Source of the DNA: an uncultured Nioella sp.
GTDB taxonomy: Bacteria > Pseudomonadota > Alphaproteobacteria > Rhodobacterales > Rhodobacteraceae
Length of the DNA: 64,000 bases
Reading direction: 5' to 3'
Assembly: GCA_947498125.1 (NCBI GenBank)
Contig: CANMJH010000002.1
Coordinates: forward strand, 372,001-436,000
Shown: in pieces, positions 37,132-47,880 of the stretch
Layout: every line of letters begins with the position of its first letter
Numbering within the stretch: position 1 is the stretch's first letter
The notes under the pieces: generated by a model
What the model saw: only the letters and a program-made list of their open reading frames with translations
The model's database searches: none
Told to the model about the DNA's origin: nothing
Translations under genes and position numbers: made by a program

Positions 37132-37306
37132 TGTAGTAGTCCTTTTCAAGCGATGTCATTTGTTTGGGGTGAAGCTTTCGCCTCCATGACATCCAATTTA
37201 GGGACCAAGTTTCGGTGTTTCACCCAACAAAGGGCGGAGAATAGCGTGAAGTTCGTGCGGTCATGCACATTAGGCTCTGCGGGTCAGACAAGAGCGTCAC
37301 GCTCGG

Positions 37307-39352
37307 TTACGGGCTCGTGATTTCCAAAGACACAGACGCCGCCTGACCGCTGGAATCGATCACGGTGAGGTCAACAAACCCTGCTTGCGGCTCGCCTAGG
37401 CTGATCTCGCGGTCGCGAGTCGCGATATGGGTGGGGGCTCCGTTCCATAGCCACGTATAGGGCGGCGTGCCCCGTTCTACCCGCACCATCAAAGGTAGCC
37501 CAGGCTGCGCTGCAAGAATGGCGCCGTTCGGCGGAAAGGCTATTTCGGGCGCGTTGGGGTCAACGGCTGTACCAGAGCGCGCGGCAAAGCTTTGCAATGG
37601 CACGGGCAGATCCGAATGTTGCACGGTCAATGCGCCTTGGGGCGGGGCGGGAAGCGGTTCAAGATTTTCACCAAGCCGCGCGAATGCCTCAAACAGCAGG
37701 GGCGCAGCCAGGTCAGCCCCAAAGGCCCCCGGAACCGATGCCCCATCCGAGCGGCCCAGCCAGATGCCAATGACATGCCGCCCGTCATAGCCAATCGCCC
37801 AAGCGTCGCGGTGCCCATACGATGTGCCGGTCTTAAAGGCCAATCCATTGCGCGGTGCATTGGGCGGGGGCACCACACCCGACAGGATATCGCCGACATA
37901 CCACGCCGCAACAGGGCTAAGCACTTGCGCTGGCTGCACCGGGGCCTCGCCTTGTCTGTAATGCAGCGCGACGGTTTCGCCGCCCGACGCGAGGCTGGCG
38001 TAAAGGCGCATCATGTCTTCCATCGTCACGCCGACACCGCCAAGCGCAACGGCAAGGCCGGGTTGGCCCGACGGCAGTTGAGGGTCCATCCCGGCGCGGC
38101 GCAAGCGGGTCATCAATTCGGCAGGGCCAATGGCATCAAGCAACGTCACCGCAGGGATATTGAGCGAGGCTTGCAAGGCGCGGCGCACTGAAAGCTCGCC
38201 CCTGAATTCATTGTCGAAGTTTTGCGGTGCGTAAGACCCAAAACGTGTTGGGCGATCTTCGATCAGGGTTTCGGGATGAATAAGACCCTCTTCAAACCCC
38301 AACCCAAAGATCAAAGGTTTCAGCGTTGATCCGGGCGAGCGCAGGGCCTGGGTCATATCGACGAAGCCCTGTAGCGGATTGTCCGAATATTCAGCTGAAC
38401 CAACCGAGGCCAAGACGTCGCCCGTCTGATGGTCCATCACCATAATCGCCGCATTCAGGCGTGCGGCTTGGCCTTCGATGGCTTGCCGAGCCAATGCCTC
38501 CATTGCGGTTTGGGTTTGGGCGTCTAGCGTCAGTTCATGCCGCCCATTTTGGTTTTCAGCGACCATCCGGTCGGCAAGATGCGGGGCAAGCAGCGGAAAG
38601 TCGTGCCGTTCGATCGGCAGGGGCTCGCTTTGTGCCCATGTGACTTCCTCGGCGTCCAGCAGGCCAAAGGTCAGCGCCCGATCCAAAACACGGTCGCGGG
38701 CGACAAGGGCGTTATGCGGATTGCGGTCGGGCCTGCGCGAACTTGGCGCCTGCGGGATCGCCACAAGCAACGCAGCCTCGGCCATCGTCAGGCGGTTTGG
38801 TTCCTGCCCGAACCACGTGAAACTCGCGGCCCGCACGCCTTCGATATTCCCGCCATAGGGGGCAAGATGCAGGTAGAACGTCAGGATTTCGTCTTTGCTA
38901 AGGATACGTTCGAGCGCGAGGGCCAGCCGGATTTGCCGGATTTTACCGCGCCAACTGCCTGTGCCGCTGTCTTCGAGCAGCCGCGCGACCTGCATTGTGA
39001 TCGTGGAGGCGCCGGAAACGATCCGGCCATGTCTTATCGCTTGGGTGCCCGCCCGCGCTAGCGCGCGGAAATCGACGCCTGCGTGACTGTAAAAACGCCG
39101 GTCCTCAAAATTCAGCAAAAGGGCAATGTAATCGGCATCAACCTCGGCCAATGACACGGGCAAACGCCAGCGGCCATCCTCGACCGTATAGGCCCGCAAA
39201 AGGGTGCCATTGCGGTCCAGCACCTCAACCGACGTGGCCGGGATCAGTGGCGGTATGATCGTTGTGTCGATCCATTCGTCAGCCGCGTCGCGCCCCCATC
39301 CACCAAGGAACAGGAGCGCAGCAAGGATCAGAAAGGGCCGGCTGGAGATCAC
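37307..39352 (-). CDS. pbpC: Penicillin-binding protein 1C
   Basis: Bifunctional inner-membrane peptidoglycan synthase. After a signal-anchor, the glycosyltransferase (GT51) domain has NFEDRRFYSHAGVDF and TITMQVARLLED; the transpeptidase-type domain has SPGSTLKPLIFG (SxxK), and KTGTSYGHRDAW. The last 90 residues are the PBP1C-specific beta domain (PYTWLWNGAP). The length of 681 is slightly short of E. coli PbpC. It overlaps the alpha-2-macroglobulin gene by ATGA; the two are paired in many proteobacteria and are thought to act together in envelope repair and defence. Confidence 0.94.
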   Translation of the reverse strand: MISSRPFLILAALLFLGGWGRDAADEWIDTTIIPPLIPATSVEVLDRNGTLLRAYTVEDGRWRLPVSLAEVDADYIALLLNFEDRRFYSHAGVDFRALARAGTQAIRHGRIVSGASTITMQVARLLEDSGTGSWRGKIRQIRLALALERILSKDEILTFYLHLAPYGGNIEGVRAASFTWFGQEPNRLTMAEAALLVAIPQAPSSRRPDRNPHNALVARDRVLDRALTFGLLDAEEVTWAQSEPLPIERHDFPLLAPHLADRMVAENQNGRHELTLDAQTQTAMEALARQAIEGQAARLNAAIMVMDHQTGDVLASVGSAEYSDNPLQGFVDMTQALRSPGSTLKPLIFGLGFEEGLIHPETLIEDRPTRFGSYAPQNFDNEFRGELSVRRALQASLNIPAVTLLDAIGPAELMTRLRRAGMDPQLPSGQPGLAVALGGVGVTMEDMMRLYASLASGGETVALHYRQGEAPVQPAQVLSPVAAWYVGDILSGVVPPPNAPRNGLAFKTGTSYGHRDAWAIGYDGRHVIGIWLGRSDGASVPGAFGADLAAPLLFEAFARLGENLEPLPAPPQGALTVQHSDLPVPLQSFAARSGTAVDPNAPEIAFPPNGAILAAQPGLPLMVRVERGTPPYTWLWNGAPTHIATRDREISLGEPQAGFVDLTVIDSSGQAASVSLEITSP

Positions 39353-42300
39353 GGGGTGATCCGGTGAACGTAAACCACGCCGGAATCCGTCTGCGCGCGG
39401 AATTGCGGGCGGTACATATCCTCGACTGAGGCCGCCGGATGGTGGAACCGTCCGTGGCTAACTGCGCGAATGACATATCCAAGACGGAAGTCCTGACCGT
39501 TGAAATGATCAATCGCGGCAAGGAAACGGTCCTGCCTGAACTCTACATGTTCAGCATCATCATTCAGGTCCAAATCACCAAGGGCGGATATATCGCCCGC
39601 CCGAAGGAGGTTCGGATTGTCGATCTCAAAGCCCGCAGGCAGGGGATCATTGACCATGAGCCGTGCATCGCGGTCTTCGAAAGCGGTCACAGTCAGGATC
39701 GCAATCAGCCGCGTGCCCACATGAACCTGTGACGGATCCGCTGGCACACCATCCATGGTCACGTAACGCCGTGAGATTGCATAGCCTTGACCGCCTGCTT
39801 GGGTTGCGCCTTCGGCCTGCCCATAGCGGGTGACTGTCAGAACTTCATCGTGATCGCCTGTATTGGTCAATGTGCGCGTGATGCCCGCCTGATGTCGCAA
39901 GACAATGGGCATCGGCTCGGTGCTTGCGCCATCTGAGACGGCCAGGCTGCTTGTGCCCTGTTGATCGATCAGGGCGCTGGCGGCCAGAAGGCTCCAAACC
40001 GCCTCTTGGGTTGAGACATGAGCGGTGGGCGTCGGCAGGGCGGCCGCCAATTCGGCCAGCGGGATCGCGTCTGAACCGGATTGAGCTGCCAAGGTCAATA
40101 GGCCGGTGGCATCGCGGCGCCTTGTGCCAAAGTCCCGCCGGAAGGAAAAGCGTTCGCTTTGCAGACCCTGCCGCAACAGCAGCGCATAGCCCGCCCTGAA
40201 CATCGCGTCAGCGCGCGGTTGATCGCCATACATCGCCAAAGCTGCGCCAAGCTGCCCAAGGGCCAGCGGGGTCGCGAAATTCTCGGCTTTCACATCCGCA
40301 TAGTAGCGCAGATCACCAATGGCGGCCGTGCCCTCGCGGGCCAGAACCATCAGGGAATAGGCAATCGACTGCCCCCCGTTTTCAAAGTCCGAGGCATTGG
40401 CGACGTGATTGCGCAGATTGTCGATCGCCGATTGGAAGGCAAGATCGGGCACGCGGTAACCCTCAGCGCGCGCGCGGCTCAGGAAATCGGTGACATAGGC
40501 GTTAAGCCACGGGTCGGTAGAATGCGCGCCCCATAGGCCAAAGCCTCCGTTAGGGGCCTGATTGACCAGAACACGATCTACGGCGTCTTGAATGCGCAGT
40601 CCCAGATCATTTGCATGGCCCAGACCCATCGCTTCTGCGACATCGGCCATATAGAGCAGCGGCATCGCGGCGCTGGTGACCTGCTCGGTGCAGCCATAGG
40701 GGTAGCGATCCAGCATCGACAAAAGGCCCGGCGCATCAAAGCGCGCAAGCGGGCCGGCCGAGATCATGGCGCTGGCAGAGCCGGGACGCAGCCCGGCAAG
40801 CAGATTGTCATCCAGCGTCAGGCTTTCACCCGGTGCGAGCGTCACCCGCGATGTCGTGGCCTGAATAGGGTCATTCGCTTCGACCATGATTTGCAGGTTC
40901 TGCGTCAAGCGCCGCCCATCGGGCGTTTCAAGCGTGATGTCGATGCTCTGCAACCCTTCCTTCATCGCTGTGATCTGCGTGTCGATACCGCCGGAATCGC
41001 CGTCTTCTTCAATCAGCACGGCTTGAAACAGGCTGGGCAGGGACAAGCCAGAAGACATTTCGATTTCTATCGGCATCATGCCGGTTGGGCCCTCAACATG
41101 GGTGGCTTGGATCAGCAATCGCCCGCTGTCGCCCGGTGCCATGAAGCGCGGGATGGACGTGGTCAGAACAACGGGGTCGCGGACCAGAACATCGGCCTCG
41201 GCCTGGCCGATCCCTGTTTCGGACCATGCGACGGCCATAACCCGAACAGTGCCGTTGAATGCAGGCATGTCGAATGTGGCCCGAACGGTGCCATCCGCGC
41301 CGACCGTCAGCGGGCCTGAATGAAAGGCGACCAGTTCTTCGGTTGGGGGTGGGGTTTGCATCCGCATTCCGGCGCTGGCGTCCCCGCCAGAGCGGATTGC
41401 GCCGGGCTGCCCGCCCGCCGTGATGAGACGCCCGTAAAGATCACGCAAGCCAACGCCCATGCGGCGTTGCCCGAAATAGTGGCCTTCGGGGTCGGGGCTG
41501 TCGAAGCCGGTCAGGTTTAGAATGCCAAGATCAACGGCAGCGATGGACGCATAAACCGTGTCGCCGGGCGAGGTATTGGCGACGCGCAGCACCACCTCAA
41601 GCGGGCCGCGCGGATTGGATGTGATGGGTGTTTGCAAGACGACATCCAGCGCATGTTCGCCGGGGTCTACAAATGCATGGGCCAACCCAAGCGCGCGGGC
41701 CGGGGTTTGCGGGGGCAACCCATCCAAGGGGCGGATCAGGGTCGCGGTCACATATGCGCCGCTGCCCCATTCATCGGTTACTGTGAGTGGGATCTCTGAG
41801 GGATCATCACCAATTTCGACCACTTCTTGATGAATGACGCGGTTTGAAACCACGCGGATCAAAGCCGTGCCGCCCGTTCGTGGGACGATGCGCAGGCGCG
41901 CCTCATCACCAACCGCGTAGGTTTCAGCGTCGAGGGACACCTCAAGCAGGTCCGGTGTGCCGCCCGCATCGGGATCTGCATACCAGCCCGCACGGAAACC
42001 CATCGAGCTGGCTGTATAAGGCCCTTCGCTCGATTCAATACGGATTTCATAGCGGCCCCAATCAAGGGGGACATCCAGTGCAAGCGGCTCTGTGCCCAGC
42101 ACGGCTTCGCCTTCAGCAATCCGGGTGCGGGTGGTGACGCGGTCCCAGCTCCAGCGGCCATTTTGCGAGAACCACTGATAGCGGCGTTCGACCCGGTTCA
42201 CGACCCAACTCACAGGGAGCGCCTCGGTGCCCGACGCAATCACGTGAAACTCCGCCTCGCTGCCATCAGGGACGGCACCATCAAAGAGGGGCCGAATGCC

Positions 42301-44775
42301 GATGAGCGGGCCATTTGGTTCGAGCATACGGGTGATTTGACGCTCAACCGGACGGCCAGACCCTTCGATAACGCGCGCGGTGATGGTCATCTCACGCGGG
42401 AAAGGTGCGCCGTTGAACTCAGGCAAGGTGATAGGCACGCTGGCTTGACCTTCGTCATCGGTTCCTTGGGGGGCGGATAATCCGGTGAAATAGGCGTCGG
42501 GACGATCATCATGGCGCCCGAAGGAATAACCGGGATGCGCCGCAAGACGCGTTACCGGTCGAAGCGCCAGGTCGCCCGCGACCCCGAGATTCGCGCCCGG
42601 AGCCCCGAAAAGATAATCGGCTTGCAGGTTCAGCACGATGGGTTCGTTGGTCGGCAACATCCCCTCGGGCAGGTCGAGCGCGAGGTCGATGCGCTCGGGC
42701 AGGAAATCTTCGACGAGGAAAGCCTGACTTGCCAGTGCAGGTGCGTCCGGGTCGCTATAGATCCCCAGCCGCCACGTGCCGCGCGGCACATTTGTACCAA
42801 GCGGCATTTGCCAGACAAAGCCGCCAGCGCCTGTTTCATCAAGGATCATCCGAGAATATTCGACACCATCCGCGCGGGTCAGGATCGCCGTGAGAGGCAA
42901 GCCAGATAGGGCAGTGCCTAGGCTGTCGCGGGCCAGCGCGGTTGCGTGGATGGTTTCACCGGCCCGGTAAACGCCGCGTTCCGTTGTTAAGAACACATCG
43001 ATGGGTGGAGCAGAGGGCCGCCCCTCGACACCGCGATCCGAGAGATCAAATTCAGCCTCACGCAGGCTGAGGAACGCAAAATCCTGATCTTGTTCAACCA
43101 TGATCAACGCCGGGCGGGCCGATCCCTGACCGGCTGTGATCTCGGCATTGAAATGCGCGTTGCCAGCTTCATCGGTTTCCAGCGTCGCCAAGACCCGATT
43201 GGATTCTGACACAAGCTGCACCGGGATGCCTGTCAGCGCGGAGGTATCGGCCAAAGAGCGTAGCGTGACATGCACGCCGTCGCTGCCAGAGACAGTGGAA
43301 ATACCGATATCAGAGACAAAAAACCACTGCGTCGCCGGGGGCGCATCGCGGTTTGCGGGGCCGGGAATACGTGCCTCCAGCGCGTAGAGGCCGGGGGTAA
43401 GATCCGACAAAACCGCGCCCATTGGCAGGCTTGTGGTGACGTCTTGGTTGAGGGCGGCACTGACTTCACCTGTGCCATCCCAAACGGTTTCGGCAAGTTC
43501 CAATGTCATTCGGTCTAGCTGCCATTCGGACAGGGGTTGGCCAAAATATTGCTCTTGCAAGCTCCGCAATACGTTGCGGTCGGTGATCATATGCAAGGCC
43601 AGCGCCACCTCATCGGTATTCACCGTTACGATCGGCAAATGCCCACCCGCATTGCGTGGCAAGACATAGGCACGGCCGGGAAAGCGAATCGTTGGGGTGC
43701 GGTCTTGGACATAGAGCCGAAGGGGGGCAGGGTGCCGCAGTGTTTCGCCCGATTGCGCGGGCAGACCGGCGCGGATTGAAAACTCGTAGCGCTGTCCGTG
43801 AGTCACTCCAGATACGCAGTATTCACGGCCCTCAGCCTCGACCGAAAGACCGGAAAGCGAAGATTGCAGATAATCGGCAGGCGTTGCGCCGCCAGCGATG
43901 TCTTCGGAAAAGAGCACACAAATGCGCGGATCAGCGGCATTATGGTCGACCCGGTTGCCAATGACACGAAACCCAAACAGGCGGATGGCCCGGTCAAGCG
44001 CCTCGATCACCTCGGCGCTTGGATCGTTTGCCTCGGCCACGCGCAGGGCAGGCACGGTCAGGCGTTCTTGATTGCGCGCCTCTAGCGCTTCGGAAAGGAT
44101 CAGCATAGCGCGCGCCAGTTCAGAACCGGCATCTGCGCGCATTGCAGCGTTCAAAGCAGCAGAAAGTCCGGCGCGATCCATGTTTCTGCGTTGGCTGTTG
44201 TTACTGGTCTCGAAATCAAGCGCCAGGCGGGCATAGCGCATCCAATGCTGTGGATCGTCACTCAGTGAGATTGCGGCCCCGAGCAGTGACATTGCGCGGG
44301 AAATTTCGCCCTCTTCGATACGGGTGTCGGCCGTGTCCAAAATCCGTTCGAGAGTCCAGGTGCCGACAAAGTTTTCGCGATTGAACCGCTCGGATTGATT
44401 TCGGGCGCGGGTAAATTCGGCCGGGCTGATAAAATCCAGCGCGGTCAGGCGGTCGTCTAGTCCGGCAAGAACAGCGGGATCGGTTGGAAAGAGCCGGGCG
44501 GAGAGCGCCCCATCGTAGGATTCGCGCTCACCAAAGGCGGATTTCGGAAAACACGCGCCGTTATTGCGATTAAAGGTGAAACCGGCGCAGTCCTCATTCG
44601 CCTGACAAGCCCGCAGGCAGCCGTCAAAAGTTGCATCATAGATGGGCCCAAGATCATTGCCCGGGTAATCGGTGTTTTGCGTGACCGCATAGAATAGCTC
44701 GCGAACGGGTCGTTCCTGACCAACCGCGGAGAGTGGAATAATGAACAGCAGAAAACCCACGACCAATGCGCGCAT
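39349..44775 (-). CDS. Alpha-2-macroglobulin-family protein with PAN domain
   Basis: A periplasmic protease trap of 1,808 residues. A signal peptide (MRALVVGFLLFIIPLSAVGQ) precedes a PAN/apple domain (about 30-85, with cysteines in FDGCLRACQANEDCAGF and GACFPKS). Many beta-sandwich macroglobulin domains follow, then the thioester motif YPYGCTEQ with C1362, and the alpha-alpha barrel (NGGFGLWGAHSTDPWLNAYV). An intact CxEQ thioester indicates it can covalently capture an attacking protease. Translationally coupled with pbpC downstream. The N-terminus lacks a lipobox, so it is not the lipid-anchored type. Confidence 0.94.
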   Translation of the reverse strand: MRALVVGFLLFIIPLSAVGQERPVRELFYAVTQNTDYPGNDLGPIYDATFDGCLRACQANEDCAGFTFNRNNGACFPKSAFGERESYDGALSARLFPTDPAVLAGLDDRLTALDFISPAEFTRARNQSERFNRENFVGTWTLERILDTADTRIEEGEISRAMSLLGAAISLSDDPQHWMRYARLALDFETSNNSQRRNMDRAGLSAALNAAMRADAGSELARAMLILSEALEARNQERLTVPALRVAEANDPSAEVIEALDRAIRLFGFRVIGNRVDHNAADPRICVLFSEDIAGGATPADYLQSSLSGLSVEAEGREYCVSGVTHGQRYEFSIRAGLPAQSGETLRHPAPLRLYVQDRTPTIRFPGRAYVLPRNAGGHLPIVTVNTDEVALALHMITDRNVLRSLQEQYFGQPLSEWQLDRMTLELAETVWDGTGEVSAALNQDVTTSLPMGAVLSDLTPGLYALEARIPGPANRDAPPATQWFFVSDIGISTVSGSDGVHVTLRSLADTSALTGIPVQLVSESNRVLATLETDEAGNAHFNAEITAGQGSARPALIMVEQDQDFAFLSLREAEFDLSDRGVEGRPSAPPIDVFLTTERGVYRAGETIHATALARDSLGTALSGLPLTAILTRADGVEYSRMILDETGAGGFVWQMPLGTNVPRGTWRLGIYSDPDAPALASQAFLVEDFLPERIDLALDLPEGMLPTNEPIVLNLQADYLFGAPGANLGVAGDLALRPVTRLAAHPGYSFGRHDDRPDAYFTGLSAPQGTDDEGQASVPITLPEFNGAPFPREMTITARVIEGSGRPVERQITRMLEPNGPLIGIRPLFDGAVPDGSEAEFHVIASGTEALPVSWVVNRVERRYQWFSQNGRWSWDRVTTRTRIAEGEAVLGTEPLALDVPLDWGRYEIRIESSEGPYTASSMGFRAGWYADPDAGGTPDLLEVSLDAETYAVGDEARLRIVPRTGGTALIRVVSNRVIHQEVVEIGDDPSEIPLTVTDEWGSGAYVTATLIRPLDGLPPQTPARALGLAHAFVDPGEHALDVVLQTPITSNPRGPLEVVLRVANTSPGDTVYASIAAVDLGILNLTGFDSPDPEGHYFGQRRMGVGLRDLYGRLITAGGQPGAIRSGGDASAGMRMQTPPPTEELVAFHSGPLTVGADGTVRATFDMPAFNGTVRVMAVAWSETGIGQAEADVLVRDPVVLTTSIPRFMAPGDSGRLLIQATHVEGPTGMMPIEIEMSSGLSLPSLFQAVLIEEDGDSGGIDTQITAMKEGLQSIDITLETPDGRRLTQNLQIMVEANDPIQATTSRVTLAPGESLTLDDNLLAGLRPGSASAMISAGPLARFDAPGLLSMLDRYPYGCTEQVTSAAMPLLYMADVAEAMGLGHANDLGLRIQDAVDRVLVNQAPNGGFGLWGAHSTDPWLNAYVTDFLSRARAEGYRVPDLAFQSAIDNLRNHVANASDFENGGQSIAYSLMVLAREGTAAIGDLRYYADVKAENFATPLALGQLGAALAMYGDQPRADAMFRAGYALLLRQGLQSERFSFRRDFGTRRRDATGLLTLAAQSGSDAIPLAELAAALPTPTAHVSTQEAVWSLLAASALIDQQGTSSLAVSDGASTEPMPIVLRHQAGITRTLTNTGDHDEVLTVTRYGQAEGATQAGGQGYAISRRYVTMDGVPADPSQVHVGTRLIAILTVTAFEDRDARLMVNDPLPAGFEIDNPNLLRAGDISALGDLDLNDDAEHVEFRQDRFLAAIDHFNGQDFRLGYVIRAVSHGRFHHPAASVEDMYRPQFRAQTDSGVVYVHRITP

Positions 44776-44906
44776 CTGAACCTCCTGAAAAAAAATTTCT
44801 TCTAAAAATAATAGTCATTGTGACACGAAGTGGGGGCGCGTGTCTACGCTTCCGCCAATGCATTAATCCAATCTCAATCGAATCCGGCGCATCTTAGGGT
44901 TAACCG

Positions 44907-47078
44907 ATGTTGAGAGATGATGAGATGGGCATGGAAGGGCTACAATTCGACGACCGTTTAGCGGAGGAGCGGCGGGCCCGTTTGGCGGCTGAGCGGCTCT
45001 TGGCTCAGAAATCTAATGAATTGATGAATGCCAATCGGAAATTGGCAAAACAGGCCGGGGCGCTATCAGATCAAGTCATTGAGCAGCGCCAAAAAAACGA
45101 AGTTCTGACCGGTCAAACCCATCAAGTTCAAGCCGATTTGGAAGAGGCGAATGAAAACGCAATGCGGGCCGAGCGCCGGCTTTGGGATTCACTTGAAGTC
45201 ATCGAAGATGGGTTTGCGATTTTCGACCGGGATTGGCGTTTGGTCATGGCCAATGGCGCATTCCTATCCGTTTTTGACGGGATACAAGAAGTCGGACCCG
45301 GATCAAGCTACGAGTCGGTTTTGAGGGTGTGTGCGGAGGAAGGGATCATCGATTTTGACGGGCAAGATCCTGGCGATTGGATCGAAGACATGATTGCTCG
45401 CTGGGAGATTGACCCGATTCCGCAGAAAACAATCCGGCTTTGGAACGGCTCGTATATCAAACTTGTTGAAACGCGTTCGCCTGAGGGGGAAATCGTGTGC
45501 CTGTCTTCTGACATCACGCCAACCATCAAACGCGAAAATGAACTGATGGAAGCGCGCGATCAGGCCGAAGCCGCCGCGCGCGCCAAGGCTGCGTTTTTGG
45601 CCAATATGAGCCATGAGATCAGAACCCCGATGAACGGCGTCGTCGGCATGGCGGATTTACTGCGTGATACCGACCTTACCGAAGAACAACTGCTTTTTGC
45701 CAATACCATCAAAAATTCTGGCACGGCATTGTTACAGATCATCAATGACATTCTCGATTATTCCAAGGTTGAGGCCGACAAGCTGCAACTCCGCAGTGAA
45801 GAGTTTGATTTACAGGAATTGATCCAAGAGATCTTTTTGCTGGTTCAACCGTCAATTGCCGAGCGAGATCTGGAGCTGAACCTCGATTATGACCTGTTTT
45901 TGCCTGACCGTTTGATCGGTGACAAAGGCCGCATACGCCAAGTGCTTACGAACTTGATCGGAAATGCAGTGAAGTTCACCGATGCCGGACATGTCACGGT
46001 ACGGATTTTGGGGGAAGTTTCTGACGATAAACAGGTCGCCTTGCGCGTGGCCGTAGAAGATACGGGCATCGGCATTTCACCACAGATGCAAAGCAAGATT
46101 TTTGGGGAATTCAATCAGGTCGAAGAAGAGGCGAACCGAAAATATGAAGGGACCGGGCTTGGCCTTGCGATTGTGAAGAAGCTGATCAATCTGATGGGCG
46201 GCGAAGTGTGGCTCGATTCCGTGCCTGGCGAAGGATCGACCTTTGGGTTTTTGCTTGAGCTACCAATTGCCGGCGGTGCGGCTGTCGATTTCGCTGAGGC
46301 GCTTCCCGGCCGTCTATCGCGCGTTGCCCTTATCGGGCCCGAAACGATGTCGCGTCAGATGATTGAGCGTCAGTTGACGCGGCTAAGGGCCAATTTGGTG
46401 AGTGCGGAACCGGCAAAAGATTTTGGGGCCGACATTGACGTTATACTTTTTTGCGATGGTAGCGCAGGCGAATTGAAAACGCTCACTGACATGAGCCTTC
46501 CAGTTCCGGTTTTGCAGACAGTTCTACCCGACATGCCGGGCTTTTTGTCGGCCGAGACCGTGCTGGATGCATCGAAACTTCGGCATAGCCTGATTGAGTA
46601 TTCTCAATCATGGATCGCGCCGGAACCCAGCCATGCAATCAATGCACCACCCGACGAAACGCCTGAGCAGGGCCGTAAGCTTCGTCTTTTGGCAGCAGAG
46701 GATAACAAGACCAACCAATTGGTCTTTAAGAAGATGATCAAAGCGCTGGATCTGGACCTAGTCCTTGCAAATAACGGAAAAGAAGCCGTCGCTGCGTTTG
46801 AGGATGCACGGCCTGACATCATTTTCACTGACATCTCGATGCCTGAAATGGACGGCATTGAAGCCGCGCAACGCATTCGGCAGATTGAAAAAGAGCGTGG
46901 ACTTGATCCGGTCCCGATGATCGCGATGACGGCCCACGCCATGCAGGGTGATTGCGATCGCATTTTTGCCGCGGGGATTGATTTCTACCTTACGAAGCCG
47001 CTCAAAAAACCCGAGATCCTGCAGAAAATCTCTGAGAATTTGCCACAAGGCATCGCGCGGGTCTTTCCCGAAGAGTAA
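44907..47078 (+). CDS. Hybrid sensor histidine kinase/response regulator
   Basis: A cytoplasmic sensor of 723 residues without membrane segments. A long N-terminal coiled coil (about 10-90) leads to a PAS domain ([20 protein letters not shown]...). The HisKA box [15 protein letters not shown] has H236; the ATPase has [15 protein letters not shown] and [19 protein letters not shown] degenerate receiver-like part follows (about 470-565), and the C-terminal receiver has [12 protein letters not shown], the phospho-acceptor D642 in [11 protein letters not shown], and the lysine in [10 protein letters not shown]. No cognate regulator gene is adjacent. Its ligand is unknown. Confidence 0.93.
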   Translation: MLRDDEMGMEGLQFDDRLAEERRARLAAERLLAQKSNELMNANRKLAKQAGALSDQVIEQRQKNEVLTGQTHQVQADLEEANENAMRAERRLWDSLEVIEDGFAIFDRDWRLVMANGAFLSVFDGIQEVGPGSSYESVLRVCAEEGIIDFDGQDPGDWIEDMIARWEIDPIPQKTIRLWNGSYIKLVETRSPEGEIVCLSSDITPTIKRENELMEARDQAEAAARAKAAFLANMSHEIRTPMNGVVGMADLLRDTDLTEEQLLFANTIKNSGTALLQIINDILDYSKVEADKLQLRSEEFDLQELIQEIFLLVQPSIAERDLELNLDYDLFLPDRLIGDKGRIRQVLTNLIGNAVKFTDAGHVTVRILGEVSDDKQVALRVAVEDTGIGISPQMQSKIFGEFNQVEEEANRKYEGTGLGLAIVKKLINLMGGEVWLDSVPGEGSTFGFLLELPIAGGAAVDFAEALPGRLSRVALIGPETMSRQMIERQLTRLRANLVSAEPAKDFGADIDVILFCDGSAGELKTLTDMSLPVPVLQTVLPDMPGFLSAETVLDASKLRHSLIEYSQSWIAPEPSHAINAPPDETPEQGRKLRLLAAEDNKTNQLVFKKMIKALDLDLVLANNGKEAVAAFEDARPDIIFTDISMPEMDGIEAAQRIRQIEKERGLDPVPMIAMTAHAMQGDCDRIFAAGIDFYLTKPLKKPEILQKISENLPQGIARVFPEE

Positions 47079-47277
47079 GTTGATAACAAAGAATTCAGCG
47101 CCAAAACCACTTTGCCAGAGCAATCCCCGGCGATTTTCCGCCGCTGGGGCTTTTCCCGAACTGAATTTTCAGGTTAATCTCGCCGCGCAGCTTAAAGATC
47201 GGGCAGGGCCACGTGCCCCAGACCTGACAAGGGTTGTTCGTAAGGCAGAGGCAGAGACGGCTGGAGGCTGGATCAAG

Positions 47278-47805
47278 ATGAATAATTGGGTTGTAGGATC
47301 GGTGGTGGCGTTTGCGCTGGCAGTGCCAGGTTATGCGCAAGAGACCGAGGAATCCTCGAACCGTGTGAATGCGGAAACCGATTGGAGCGTCTTTGTTGAA
47401 GATGATCCAACGCAGTGCTGGGTCGTTTCGGCCCCACGCGAAACGGTCAACACACGCGATGGACGCGTGGTTGCGGTAAACCGGTCGGAAATATTGTTGT
47501 TCGTCAGCTATTGGCCGTCCGAAAGCCGGATGGGCGAAGTTTCGTTTACGGGCGGCTATCCTTTTGCAGATGGCTCGACCGTGACAATGGAAATCGGCAA
47601 TTCGACCTTTGAACTGTTCACTGACGGTGAAATGGGTTGGGCCGCATCCGAGCAAGAAGATCAGCAGATCATCACCGCGATGAAACGCGGGGCTGAGGCC
47701 GTTTTGACGGCTGTATCGTCTCGTGGAACGCAGACTGTTGATTCTTTCTCACTGCTTGGGTTCACGGCGGCGGTAGAAGACGCTGAAACGCGCTGCGGCG
47801 GTTAA
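47278..47805 (+). CDS. Invasion-associated locus B (IalB)-like exported protein
   Basis: 175 residues with a signal peptide (MNNWVVGSVVAFALAVPGYA). The mature part is the small beta-rich IalB fold: WSVFVEDDPTQCWVVSAPRETV, ILLFVSYWPSES, and a lone C-terminal cysteine in ETRCGG that may pair with the cysteine near residue 50. In Bartonella and Brucella relatives this family supports host interaction; in free-living Rhodobacterales its role is not known. The ATG at 47278 was preferred because it begins a clean signal peptide. Confidence 0.8.
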   Translation: MNNWVVGSVVAFALAVPGYAQETEESSNRVNAETDWSVFVEDDPTQCWVVSAPRETVNTRDGRVVAVNRSEILLFVSYWPSESRMGEVSFTGGYPFADGSTVTMEIGNSTFELFTDGEMGWAASEQEDQQIITAMKRGAEAVLTAVSSRGTQTVDSFSLLGFTAAVEDAETRCGG

Positions 47806-47880
47806 CCGAAAAGTCGCAGACAGGATTTGCCTTAAGGTGCGGATGGCATTAAGTGTCCGCATCCACTTTCGGAGTCGCTT

